From: Tubulanus polymorphus
Lineage: Eukaryota > Nemertea > Palaeonemertea > Tubulaniformes > Tubulanidae
Direction: 5' to 3'
NCBI RefSeq assembly: GCF_964204645.1
Contig: NC_134033.1
Location: 6,172,231 to 6,236,230 of the forward strand
DNA length: 64,000 nucleotides
Numbering within the stretch: position 1 is the stretch's first letter; each line of letters starts with the position of its first letter. The translations under genes and the position numbers were made by a program. The notes beneath the pieces were generated by a model. That model worked only from the letters and a program-made list of their open reading frames with translations, was not told where the DNA came from and did no database searches. Below, piece after piece: positions 34,352-45,502 of this stretch.

Positions 34352-35270
34352 CTCTGTTGTTCACCAAGTCCTGGAAGTTCCTGGAAGTAGTTGTATTATA
34401 TCCCAGTCACTTAACGATCCTTAGTATACTCTTAACCATCCAGACACTAGCATTCAAATTGTTCCATGACATTTGCCCACCGGACTTCGGTCGGATTTTT
34501 TTGTCTGTTTGACAGCGATATCGCAGATATGTTGACCGATTTTGATAAATCAAATATCTAGAATACACCGACTTTATGACGTTTTGTGTCTGTTCATTCT
34601 GACCGGGTTCTAAGTATAGGTTAGAAACCGAGATCACGCATATACATGTATAATAGAACCGTCGAGCACGCTAGCAATCAATATTATCGTTGCATATAAT
34701 AAACGTTTTGATGTTTAACGATATCAATGAATGCTAGCGCGCTCGACGGTTTAAAGGTCAAGTGCCCACTAAATAGAATATTGTGTAAAACCGTTTTTCT
34801 AAATGTGAAATGTGTATAAATGATAAGTGTGTTACTAATTTTGATTTTAGTAAAGCCATTACTGAGAAATAAGACTTTAAAGTCGGCTATTTTCACCAGT
34901 TTGCCGTACACAGCAGGTGCGCGTTTGTTGTGAAAAACCCACGATTGCTGACGCCATTTGTAGTCAAACACACATTTCCACGTGCGTTGTACCACTGAAG
35001 AATAACATAAGGGCTCATTCATTTATTACGTATTCTCATTAGGGGAGGGGGAGGGGTAAGTGCTATTGCGTACTGTTATGCTTATGTATATGAAAATTGG
35101 CCGATTTTGCGTACATCAGGGGAAACTGTCAAATTTTCTAATTTGACAGTTGTTTCAACTGTCAAATACAGTTAAAACAATCTATTAGAAAGTGTTTATT
35201 TTGCCAATGCGGCATTATTCATGTAAACGCTATTTTGTCAATGGCTATATGTAAAGATATACTAATAACT
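34352..35270. other. Region upstream of MFSD4-like paralog B
   Basis: The promoter of the minus-strand gene should lie here. There is no clear core element. A short AT-rich palindrome (ACTGTCAAATT...AATTTGACAGT) lies near 35127-35153. Confidence 0.35.
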
Positions 35271-36768
35271 AGGGGTCCAGGGACACCATGCCCACTTGGG
35301 AAGTGGTTTCAAGCTCAACAATCTAACAATTTAAATATTCAATGCCCCCTGGTGACCATATACAAAAACCAATGACCTTGAAACTCACCACAATCATAGA
35401 ATATGTCAGCAGCTACGATTTTGTAATTGATTGTGATAACAAAATATGCTTCGTTACCAATTTAATAAGGAAATACTAAGTTATTCTACAATTCAACGTC
35501 CCTGGTGACCATGTGCAAAACCCAATGACCTTGAAACTCACCACAATCATAGAACATGTCATGAACTACAACTTTGCAATCGATCATGGTAACCAAATAT
35601 CCCTAGATACCAATCTAATAAGGAAATACCAAGTTTTTCTACTATTCAACGCCCCCTGGTGACCATATAGAATAACTTATGTACTTGAAACTCACCACAA
35701 TCATAGACGATGTCATGAGCTACAACTTTGCAATCGATTGTTGTCACAAAATATGCGTAGGTACAAATATAATATAGAAATACTAAGTTATTGTATTATT
35801 CAACGCTCCCTAGCGACTATATGCAAAACCCAATGACCTTGAAACTCACTACAACCATAGAACATGTCATGAACTACAACTTTGCAATGGATCATGGTAG
35901 CAAAATAGCCCTACGTACCAATCTGATAAGGAAATACTAAGTTATTTGCAATCGATTGTGGTAACAAAATATGCGTAGGTACAAATATAATATAAAGAAA
36001 TACTAAGTTATTGTATTATTCAATGCCCCCTGGTGGCCATATACAAAAAGCAATGATCTTGAAAACGTTATGAGATCATAGAAAATCATAGAAAACGTTA
36101 TGAGCTACAACTTTCTAATTCATTGTGGTAACAAAATCTGCTTAGGTATCAATATAATGTGGAAAAACTTTTTCCTACCTACGAATGAGTACTGATGACG
36201 CCAAGATGGCTGCCAATTGCGCCATAATTGGCTGATCAAAAATACCTGTCTCAGGTATAAAACATCCTTTTCAAAAGAATACCCATCACAAATTGCAATG
36301 AGAAATGGCAAACCAGTAGGAAGCTACAGGACTCAGAATTTGGGCCAAAATTTACATTTTTGGCCACTAAAAAGGTCACAGGACAGCCATCTTGAATCCG
36401 ATCGACCCAATTTTTCTTATGTAAATGGGCCCTTGGGGGATTCAAATATATACGAAAGATCAAGCTAATTGATCAAAGCGTCTTCAAAATTTCCCTCAAA
36501 AAGTTCAAAAACGTGTAAAAAGTGCTGATTTTGGCGAACAACAATGGCTGCCAATCAGCCATCTTGATTCTGACAGGGCCAGTTTTTGGGCTGAAGATGT
36601 GTCTAGGGTAGATACATGTGTAACCCAAATATCAAGACATTACATTGAAGCGTCTTCAAAACTTCCCAAAATAACTGGATTCCGTCTACGGACGGACGAA
36701 CGGACGGACGGCGGACGAAAAGTGAACGCAATAGCCTGCTGGGACTTAAGTCCCAAGTGGGCTATAAA
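35271..36768 (+). repeat. Dispersed repeat, full and expanded copy
   Basis: The copy starts CTAGGGGTCCAGGGACACC and ends TCCCAAGTGGGCT. It carries about five of the internal ~165-bp units instead of three, making it about 1.5 kb. The right half is CCTACGAATGAGTACTGATG through a GGACGGACGAACGGACGG run. Confidence 0.8.
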
Positions 36769-36788
36769 AGTTTCAAGAACGTACGTAC

Positions 36789-36903
36789 CTTGTCCAGCAA
36801 AGCATAATCTAAACCTTTCACTAAATGCGTATGTTCCATATCACCACCGAGATATTTCGATTCTTGAATAACTTTCTTTCTTCTCTCGGCGTAATGTTCA
36901 CCT
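36789..36903 (-). CDS. IK: Single exon of RED/IK spliceosomal protein
   Basis: RED (IK) is a component of the spliceosomal B complex. This 115-nt exon has a TTTTTGCAG acceptor and a GTACGTACG donor. It encodes 38 complete codons, GEHYAERRKKVIQESKYLGG followed by DMEHTHLVKGLDYALLDK, close to the vertebrate EKRRQLIQESKFLGGDMEHT region and the following LVKGLDFALLQK. There is no stop and the match is conservative, so it looks functional or very recently lost. No other RED exon is recognised in the window. Copies of one dispersed repeat lie 20 bp away on one side and 59 bp on the other. It is either a real exon of a gene with very long introns, or a captured or orphan exon. Confidence 0.75.
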
Positions 36904-36962
36904 CTGCAAAAATTCAAATCTTTGGTATTGAAATATTCTAGTATTTTAGATTCAATGATAAG

Positions 36963-37258
36963 ATAACTAGGGGTCCAGGGACACCATGCCCCGGTTCAAA
37001 TATATACGAAAGATAAAGGTAATTGATCAAGGTGTCTTCAAAATTCCCCTCAAAAAGTTCAAAAACGTCTAAAAAGTGCTGATTTTGGCAAACAACAATG
37101 GCTGCCAGTCGGCCATCTTGATTCTGAGAGGTCCAGTTCTTGGGCTGAAGATGTGTCTAGGGTAGATACATGTATTCCGTCTACGGACGGACGGACGAAC
37201 GGACGGACGAAAAGTGAACGCAATAGCCCGCTGGGACTAAAGTTCCAAGTGGGCTAAA
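36963..37258 (+). repeat. Dispersed repeat, internally deleted copy
   Basis: It has the same left end, then jumps at CCATGCCCC to the right third (TTCAAATATATACGAAAG...GGACGGACG...AAGTGGGCTA). Confidence 0.75.
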
Positions 37259-37814
37259 AATAAATAAAATAATTTCATTCGGTTTAGGGGTGGGGGGGGG
37301 GGTTCATTGGCAAAATAGCTTCAACAGGAATAATGCCGCATTGGCAAAATATCACCCGCCTATCTATTATACTTTGTATTGCTCCATTCTGTCCTCTCCC
37401 TATGTGAATGTTCCAGTAGTCGGTCTAATATGCGCGTCTACTCTCTATCCTATTTTCTATCCATTGCTATTGTTCTATTCTGCCCACCAACCCCCACCCC
37501 CCCCCCCACTGACCAGATTGCAAGATTCAAACATAAACTGCATGTATTTATATAATTTCCATTACAAAGAAGACAGCAGGTTGGCGGTTTGTTTAGCATG
37601 AAGATTATTTGATACTCATTTCGATGCTAGGCCGCAGGCCCAGAATAAATTCTTCTAAAGATGCTGCAAATAGAGGTAAGAATAATCAAACTCCCTAAAG
37701 GCTGAGATATTCTTGGCTAGGCTATTTTAAAGTATTTCAAGCCTAAAGTTTCAATTTAATTATCGATTAAACTGTTATTAATTGTAAATAGCAACATAAC
37801 CAGCAAAATCAGTT
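37259..37814. other. Spacer between repeat copies
   Basis: G-rich and C-rich runs occur (37290-37303, 37494-37508). No exon is seen. Confidence 0.3.
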
Positions 37815-38833
37815 TTCCTAATTGCGTTCACTTTTCGTCCGTATACAGAATCCAGTTATTTTGGAAAGTTTTGAAGACGCTTGAATGGATTGTCTTGATC
37901 TTTGGTATATACATGTATCCACCCTAGATACATCATCTGCTCGAAAACTGATCAGAATCAAGATGGCCGACTGGCAGCCATTGTTGTTCGCCAAAATCAG
38001 CACTTTTACACATTCTTAAAGATTTCAAGGGAAATTTTGAAGACGCTTCAATCAATTATCTTGATCTTATTGTATCCCCCCTATGGTGCATCGGCATAAG
38101 AACAATTGGGTCGTTTGGACACAAAGATGGCTGCCGTGTGACCTTTTTTGTGCCCAAAAAGGTCATTTTTCCCCGAATTCCGAAAACTGTAGCTTCCGAA
38201 TGGTTTGTCATTTTTCATTGAAATTCATGATGGTTATACTTTGTGAAGAGATCTTAAGCACATCAGACAGATTTTTTTATCAGTCTAGTGCGACGCAATC
38301 GACAGCCATCGTATTGTCACCAGTCCTCATTTGTAGATAGAAAACGGTTTTATTGAGAAAAAATATGGACAGGTTTTGACTTATATGTTCTTTATATTTG
38401 ATAAATAGTATCACTGTCATAGTATTCATACCCCTCAAACTAGGGAATTGGGGTTAGTTACCCAGCTTTTTGTTCTCGTCACCAGGGGAGTTAAATATCG
38501 AATTATATACAATTTGTCTATTTATATTGGTACCTATGGATATTTTGTAACCACAATCAATTGCAAAGTTGTAGCTTATCACATGCTGTATGGTTGTGTT
38601 TGAGTTTCAAGGTCACTGGGTTTGTATCTGGTCGCCAGGTGGCATTGAATAGCCGAATAACTTATTTTCATTTATTGTATTGATTAGCTCATGACATGTT
38701 CTATGAGTGTGGTGAGTTTTAAGGTCAGACATTGCTTTCTTGATATGTTCACCAGGGGGCGTCGAATATTGGAATTTTCTGTTGACCATTTCAAACCACT
38801 TCCCAAGTGGGCGTGGTGTCCCTGGACCCCTAG
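37815..38833 (-). repeat. Dispersed repeat, diverged reverse copy
   Basis: On the minus strand this runs from CTAGGGGTCCAGGGACACCA (38833) through GCCCCCTGGTGA-type units to the GTATACAGAATCCAGTT segment near 37840, with an unrelated stretch at about 38345-38440. Confidence 0.65.
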
Positions 38834-39182
38834 TTTGTGAAGCCGGCCCCAGAGGAAAACATCCAAGCAAGAGAAAAGGGACATGTCCCTGAAAATGTCT
38901 CACTGTCAGTGTCCCTGAAAAAATTTCAACTGTCCCTCTAGAAATTGTTTTAATTCTTCATTGTTCCTTATTGTGTCCCTGAAAATTTACTTTTTTTGTC
39001 CCTGATGTGGTAATTGATAGGTCGGCGGGTGTGCCAAACATAAATTGAACCAGTAATTGTTCGCTTCACACTGTTAACTTTATCAAGCCACCTCACTGAC
39101 TGTTATTTCTTTGAGCACGTGTCTTCTGGCTGATGTCAGTGGCTAGTAGCTCTAGTAGCGGGTAGGCGATTTTGTTTTAGGA

Positions 39183-40240
39183 ATGACAAGACCAGCATTC
39201 CAACCTGTTTTCTCAGAATGTATAACAATACTGGCATCAACAGTATTCACGAATAGTTTGATATTTTTCATATATTTACAGGTATCTGATATTAATCATA
39301 ATGTCCATGATAATATCTGCCGAAAGGATATCAGTCAATTGAGGATTCCGCCAACCGATATCGGACAATTCAATATCGTGGAAAATGCTACCAATGTGTA
39401 TGCTCACTTGAAGTGTAAGTTCATTCCACCGGAAAATGTATGCAATGTACTGATCCCGCTGCTAGATAAGCGACCACCTAACCATACTGTCAAGTTTCCT
39501 TGGGGTACTTTCAGTTCTGCAAACCTATCTTACTGTCGCAAATTACGCAGCTGGCGCCAGATCCAAATTGATGTTGGAAAGGAGGATAGATGGATGAAAA
39601 ATGTTCAGAAAAAGCCACGGTTTGCTGGTGATATTGCAACTCAGCTCATAATTTATTATGATCTCATAAGTAATTCTAGTTACAATCATTCTGTGGGTGA
39701 ATCTTACGGTCGCATGTCTCCGATGAACCTATGTAGGTTTTCTTGCAATAACTGGTACAGTGAATTACAATTCAATGCGATTGGAGCCATATTGAATGAA
39801 AAAATTGATGATGTGTATACTTTTCCCATCGGCGATAGAACAGCTTTGAAAGACACCCATCGGTACTGTATTTTATTTACCAACGTAAGATTTGACAATA
39901 CCACTGCTGTCATCACAGATGACCACACTGGCCAGCACTGGACATTTCTATAGTATGATATGAGAAGAAACTGCATTCATTATGGTGATAGTTTGCTGTG
40001 GCCAATGCCAATCAATATGAAACAGTATGTCAGTGAAAATGTTGGTGTCCCGTTAGTTGAAGGTCAAGTTGTGCCAGTACACCAGACATGAGAAGGCCGA
40101 AATGTTAGGACTCATGCATGTAAAGGGGACTGTTACCCCTATCCTATCCAGTTAGATTCCAGCTCCTGTGGTCCAATTGCTCTTGCTTTCGCCATTTATC
40201 TTGTTGAAAACCCCATGGAGAGATCCCAACTTTTCTGAAT
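39183..40240 (+). pseudogene. Ulp1-like (C48) protease domain of the MULE
   Basis: C48 proteases cleave ubiquitin-like modifiers; some MULEs carry one. Frame 39183-39953 is open for 256 codons and ends at a TAG directly after QHWTFL, the catalytic His-Trp. The same frame then continues with an aspartate in HYGDSL and QLDSSSCGPIALAF, whose Gln and Cys (codon 40167-40169) match the C48 active-site order His-Asp-Gln-Cys. A second nonsense codon (TGA near 40088) precedes it. A possible splice acceptor (TATTTACAG near 39281) hints that an intron once preceded the conserved part. Confidence 0.65.
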
Positions 40241-41330
40241 AAAGAGGCATCCAAAGAATCGAGAGATATCCTTCAGTCGTCAATTTTCAAGGATCCTGAC
40301 TTGATGCGATGCAGTCAAATCTCCATTCTGATGTCCAGAAAATTACCAAATTACTGGCGCTGTTCTAGTCAGCCTGGACGATATCGAGTTAGTAGACTCT
40401 CTTTGAAAAGAAAAGCAGATACCAATTTGCAGAAACCAGAGGAGGTAGTACATGTACATCCCAACACATGTGTTGAGTCTAATGGTTATAAAAAGCCAGC
40501 CTTTTTGAAGGGGCCTGTTCCAAATAAAATACATACGACAGAAGTAAAATAACAAGAACCTGAATACTGGCCAAGAATTTTTCATGACCATGAGTACAGC
40601 AAGCACGAGAGCTCAGAGGTTAAAGAAAGGAAATCAGCTGTCATTCAACATCATGGGAGCGTGCTAGATATACTTCCCGAAAATTATATTTATCGAGTGG
40701 AAGATGAGACTTGGTTCCAGCCTGATTGTTATGTAGGTGCACCTGACCTATCATTAAAGGTAAGAATATGGGCCAACATCACTACATCTGAACAGTTTGA
40801 AAATTGGCTATAATCATTCAAAGATAAAACCAACACAACCTACCGTTTAACAAGATCACACAAGCCAACTAAGACCATAGATTACAGAGCTGCACGTCAT
40901 TGCCAACATCGCACTAGAAATTATATCTCTAAGCCACCGCCAAAATTGAATCACAGGAATCCCCTCCCTCCTCAACAAGAACCGCACAAAGTCAGCAGAG
41001 TGCACTGCCACCATAGGTGACCGTGATCTAGATGGCCTAAGGTGTGTGAATTGAACATAGATTTCCTGCATTCTCATCCGTTAAAGTCAGCACATACACT
41101 CAGTTTCCGCTCTCCAGACATCAAAGGAAAATTTAAATAGTTATTTCAAAGAGGACATTCGGTGTCATCAGCAAAACAATCCCATGAATCAGAGTTGCAG
41201 CTGAATACCCCGGTCGATTTGATTTAAGAAAAACTTTCTGATCGAAGCCTTAATCCAAGTGTATCTGATTTACACAGATTCAGACGCAAGTGGCTTGAAG
41301 AAGAAATAGGACTTCTTAATGGTAATGGAA
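40241..41330 (+). pseudogene. MULE linker and FLYWCH/WRKY-like zinc-binding segment
   Basis: The decayed frame includes ENYIYRVEDETWFQPDCYVG and, after a TAA near 40811, TYRLTRSHKP...YRAARHCQHRTRNY. This resembles the Cys-His DNA-binding module found before MULE transposases. Several stops and at least one frameshift are present. Confidence 0.5.
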
Positions 41331-42198
41331 TGTTTTCTGCACTCGAGAAAGTTGTCGCAGACTATGATGAAAAAGGTGGAGGCATAGCCAAAATCAAGTA
41401 TCCGAAAATAACACCAGCATCAGTTACAAACACTGAGCATGCATATGAAAAAAAACACAAGTTAAATGAAAACCCTTTTGTTATGTTAGTGGTTACTCCA
41501 ATTATGTTACGCACTCATTCGCTCATTCCTAATTCCTCTGAAATCGTATTTTGTGATGCAACTGGATCTTTGAATGTTCTTGGGTGTACAACATTTATTC
41601 TATCTACTGTATCACCAGTTGGTGCCATTGCCTCTTGAAATAGTAATAACATCAGGAGAAGCAGAATCCACACTCATTCAAGCATTTAAGATGGTCAATG
41701 AAGCTCTACCTGATTCAGCATTCTATGGGAGAGGTAAGTCTGGGCCAAAAATCATCATGACGGACGACAGCGATGCTGAGAAGAATGCACTCAAGAGAAC
41801 TTGGCCATCATCTACGCAGTTGCTGTGCATATTTCATATTATTCAAGCACTCTGGCGTTGGCTTTGTGATGCGAAACATGGTGTACATGAAATGTTGTAG
41901 AGACAGGTACATGTGTACTCCTACAGTTGTTCAAGTCAGGTTTGTATGCAAAAATGAAGTTGACTTGAATATAGCCCACTAGAAACTGTTGGTTAATAGA
42001 TTTGCACAGAAGCATGATAAATTCTTAGCGTACTACAACAATCTTTATGAAAGGAGTACACAATGGGCTCTAGCATACATACAGGATCTTATCACAAGAG
42101 GTAACGACACCAACAACTACTCTGAAGCTAGTATCCGAGTTCTCAAGGAAGTAATATTGCATCGAACGAAGGCGTACAACACCATACAGCTGTTTGAG
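41330..42198 (+). pseudogene. MULE transposase core, N-terminal part
   Basis: The DDE-type MULE core cuts and joins the transposon ends. IVFCDATGSLNV gives the first catalytic Asp (near 41555), MTDDSDAEKNAL the second (near 41763), and LLCIFHIIQALWRW the family C/H motif. A frameshift lies near 41636 and a stop at 41897-41899; the remainder runs to LFEV at 42198, where the inserted element begins. Confidence 0.75.
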
Positions 42199-42203
42199 GT
42201 TAT

Positions 42204-42578
42204 GTAACAACTAGGATTTTCAGTGCACTCGGGAACTAGCTCGTCAAAATAAATCCAAAGTCATCAATTCCATCTTGATAAAATATCTTTTATTCAAATG
42301 CTTGGTCGGCTTCCGACCGACCGCAACAACTGCTCAGTACAAACTGCCAAATAAAAGTGTGCGTTGTGTCCCTCATTCTGTTTCAACTGACTCTTATATC
42401 TATATATATATTCCTGCATAGTAACAAAAACTTAGGTATGAAAAACAAAGGTGACAGACAGTGAGTAGACAATTTGAGCAACAACATGCCATAAACAAAG
42501 ACAGAAAGAACATATGACTAATTACTTTACAAACACGACTAACAAATACATTTCTAAACAAAACAACAAGTTGCTATA
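42204..42578. mobile_element. 375-bp non-autonomous element inserted in the MULE, 5-bp target duplication
   Basis: GTTAT lies on both sides (42199-42203, 42579-42583). Ends GTAACAACTAG and GTTGCTATA are weakly inverted. Without the element and one GTTAT, the transposase frame reads on from LFEV into the open frame that holds YIQRRLLSVAHN. A shorter reverse copy is at 28006-28196. Confidence 0.85.
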
Positions 42579-42583
42579 GTTAT

Positions 42584-43610
42584 CACTACAACCTTTGAAT
42601 TGTATATCCAGCGACGCTTACTATCTGTTGCCCATAATAGAATGGACTGTCACATCGCAACAAAATATTTAGGAATTGGAGGTGAACAATTTACTGCTGA
42701 TGATTTGACCAAAGTTTCTGATAACCAGTGCAATGTTGTATCCACAAATAAGAACGACCGATATTTTGTAGATTTGATGGCAGGAACATGCTTCTGTCCC
42801 TATGGCGTTACCGGTCGACTGTGAAAACATCAGTCTGCAGTCATACGTTTGACGAATTGCACATACTTGAATGCTGTACCAATCAATGCTGCAGGGCGGC
42901 AAATGTATGCAGAGTTAGCTTTGGGTTTTCAAAATTCTAAGTCACTGGAATTCTTTGTTGGTTTGAATGAAAAAGTGGTTCGTGATAGTAATGATATACC
43001 TGTATTGGATAACGCAAAAACCTCTGAGAATTGTAAAGAAAGTTCAGCTTCACCTATGATTGATGATCCAGACTCTGATGACAACGATCCAGGTTCTGAT
43101 TCCAAAAATGTTAAACTCCGCACAGATGTAATCCGTAAGAAGGTAGAGGATGTGACATCGAACATTCTGATGAGATTGAATTCGGAGACTGTTGATAATA
43201 ACTTTCTAAGGGAAGTGGATAAATTTTGTAGTATTTATTCATCTATAGCAAATAGGAATCCAACATTTTCTAGCAATAAGTCAGCATCATTATTTCACCA
43301 TTTTGATAAAATCCCGCTAACCGTGTCAGTCAGAAAAGACCGAAACTATCTGCTAGTGTCCGCTTTTCTGGTACGCGAATTGGAGTGAATTCCACCGGTG
43401 TTGTACGAAGAAGAGTAGGACTGAGTAGAGGAAAGGGTGCCGTGACTGCTGGACGATCCAGGGGCTCAAAACTGATGCTTCGTGGAATTTCGTGGAAAAA
43501 AATCGAGTGCTAATAAAGTGCAGCACAAGTTGTCAGAAAATGTTAGAGCGGGTCGTTTGAATCCTAAGTGATGCCGGTTACATATGCCACGTGATAGTTT
43601 TTCGTTGATG
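42584..43610 (+). pseudogene. MULE transposase C-terminal part with SWIM finger
   Basis: After the insertion the frame continues through YIQRRLLSVAHNRMD to the SWIM motif GTCFCPYGVTGRL-x-KHQ. The third zinc ligand codon is TGA (42822-42824) where Cys is expected. Then an open frame of about 180 codons follows, acidic (DDPDSDDNDPGSD), and a frameshift near 43345 leads to an Arg-rich stretch (VNSTGVVRRRVGLSRGKG). Confidence 0.7.
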
Positions 43611-44089
43611 ATCAAGTACTTCAGAAAAATCATTTTGGCTAACCGGGTATTATTGCATAATTTCTACAAGAGCATCAAAATCATGAGGTGTAGTTAAGTT
43701 TCGCGAAAAATGTGCTTCCCCAATCGAATATTGCTCGAGATACATGAATACTACTATGTACATGAACAAGTATCGATATCTGTTAACAATCTGTTTAGTC
43801 CTATTATAATTACTAGAGTGGAAAGTGGAACCTCGATAATACGATTCTCGTGGGCTAAAGTGAAATTGTTGTATTAAACGGATTTCGTATTATTCAAATC
43901 TTGATTGATATAAATATCTTAGCTGGGGCATGCTGGAAATCAATCAGAATCATATTAATGAGGTTCCACTGTATTTCTGTATGTACTAGTGTGTAATATA
44001 TAGATGCTGCATCTAATAATTAAGGTCCCTCCATGACAATCTGTTGGTTACTAAAACTAGTGTGTAATATATAAACTGCTGATCTACCA
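43611..44089. other. Non-coding, no gene seen
   Basis: This is AT-rich sequence with nothing recognised. The tandem repeat begins at its right edge. Confidence 0.35.
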
Positions 44090-44440
44090 GTATTCGACAA
44101 ATCTGTTAGTTTTAATTACTAAACTGCTGTACCCGGGATATAGATACTGAAATAATCATTTAAGTCTCACTCTTTATGACAAATCTGTTAGTTTTAATTA
44201 CTAAACTGCTGTACCTGTATAGATACTGCAATAATCATTTAAGTCTCACAATCATTTAAGTCTCACTCTTTATGACAAATCTGTTAGTTTTAATTACTAA
44301 ACTGTTGTACCCGTATAGATACTGCAATAATCATTTAAGTCTCACTCTTTATGACAAATCTGTTAGTTTTAGTTACTAAACTGCTGTACCCCGTATATAG
44401 ATACTGCAATAATCGTTTAAGTCTCGCTCTTCATAACTTG
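44090..44440. repeat. Tandem repeat of ~80-bp units
   Basis: Four units contain CTGTTAGTTTTAATTACTAA, a CTGTACCCGTATAGATACTG core and CATTTAAGTCTCACTCTTTATGAC. One unit carries a small internal duplication. Confidence 0.85.
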
Positions 44441-45420
44441 ATGTATTATAACTTGCTGTATTATCAAAATATATAAAATAGTTTCTTATGTATTAGTATA
44501 TTATGTAAAGATTTCAATATAATAATTTGTCTCTCCATGTGACAATCTGAGGCCGTCATACTGCTGATCCCTACCAGTATTTGTAAATAAATAATTAATT
44601 TAGTATTACATTATCATAAATATTTTCTTTGACCAATTGTGAGGAAGCCCAGGATTGGGCTTGTTTGTTTAGCAAATAAATGTTTGATTTGTGATAAATA
44701 TCTGACTTATGAGTGGTGCTTAGCTGCCTTACTAGATTCGCTGAATTGCCGATATTCGAACCCCCTAAAAAAATCCTGGCGACGCCTATGGAGAGGCCTG
44801 TACATTTATTTTTGGCCCTTCAGAAGGAGCTTAAGGACGTAGACTTCATTGCCTGCAGAGGCTAAGAGGATATTCCCCCCATATAATTTTTTATTTACAA
44901 GGACACAAAAAGTCTAGACTTGGGGCTTTTTGGATCTGGCATAATTGAGGACAGCGTCTTCTACACGCGGTGTATACATCAGCATAAATTATAATTAATA
45001 AAATTGAGCATATAATTCCCCAATTTTATTAACATTATAATTAAGGATTATTTTCTAGACTCCAATTTTCATTTTGTTACTTAGTAGGTTTCGTTATTCA
45101 ACTTATTCCTGTTTTATAAGGAACACGTGTTTTATGTATACCGGTAGTTAGTTATTGTGTTTACATGTTGAGATCACGTGATAGCATGTCACATATAGAA
45201 ACAAAATGGCGGACCTGGTGTGAAAAAAAATTCGCATCCGGGTGCTCACTCAGCGGATTGTAAGCCGTGAACGACGGTTGGTGTCTATTACTGAATAATA
45301 CATGTGTATACAGTGGGACTTCGCCGTTCTAAAAACTCGGTTGTTACACGTAGGCCGACTTGAGTTAGTGTTAGAGCAAGAAAAACGTACGAATAACAAT
45401 ATTTACAGACCATTTCAACA

Positions 45421-45421
45421 G

Positions 45422-45502
<81 letters not shown>
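45421..45502. repeat. (TA)n microsatellite
   Basis: About 80 bp of near-perfect TA dinucleotides. The Tyr/Ile reading frames through it are artefacts. Confidence 0.95.

Larger units (their letters stand above)
39183..43610 (+). mobile_element. Decayed Mutator-like element (MULE) with Ulp1-type protease
   Basis: The coding remains run in order: Ulp1/C48-type cysteine protease, a zinc-binding FLYWCH/WRKY-like segment, MULE transposase with the first two catalytic Asp regions, a SWIM zinc finger and an Arg-rich tail. Many nonsense codons and several frameshifts break it, and a separate 375-bp element has landed inside. No TIRs were found at the margins (38.83-39.18 and 43.6 kb), so the ends are not fixed. 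Confidence 0.8.

Noticed and set aside
37290-37601. 103-codon plus-strand ORF
   Set aside because: It spans homopolymer runs and has no motif or splice support.
45195-45225. AAAATGGCGGAC as a translation start with YY1-like promoter
   Set aside because: The frame stops after a few codons and no exon follows.
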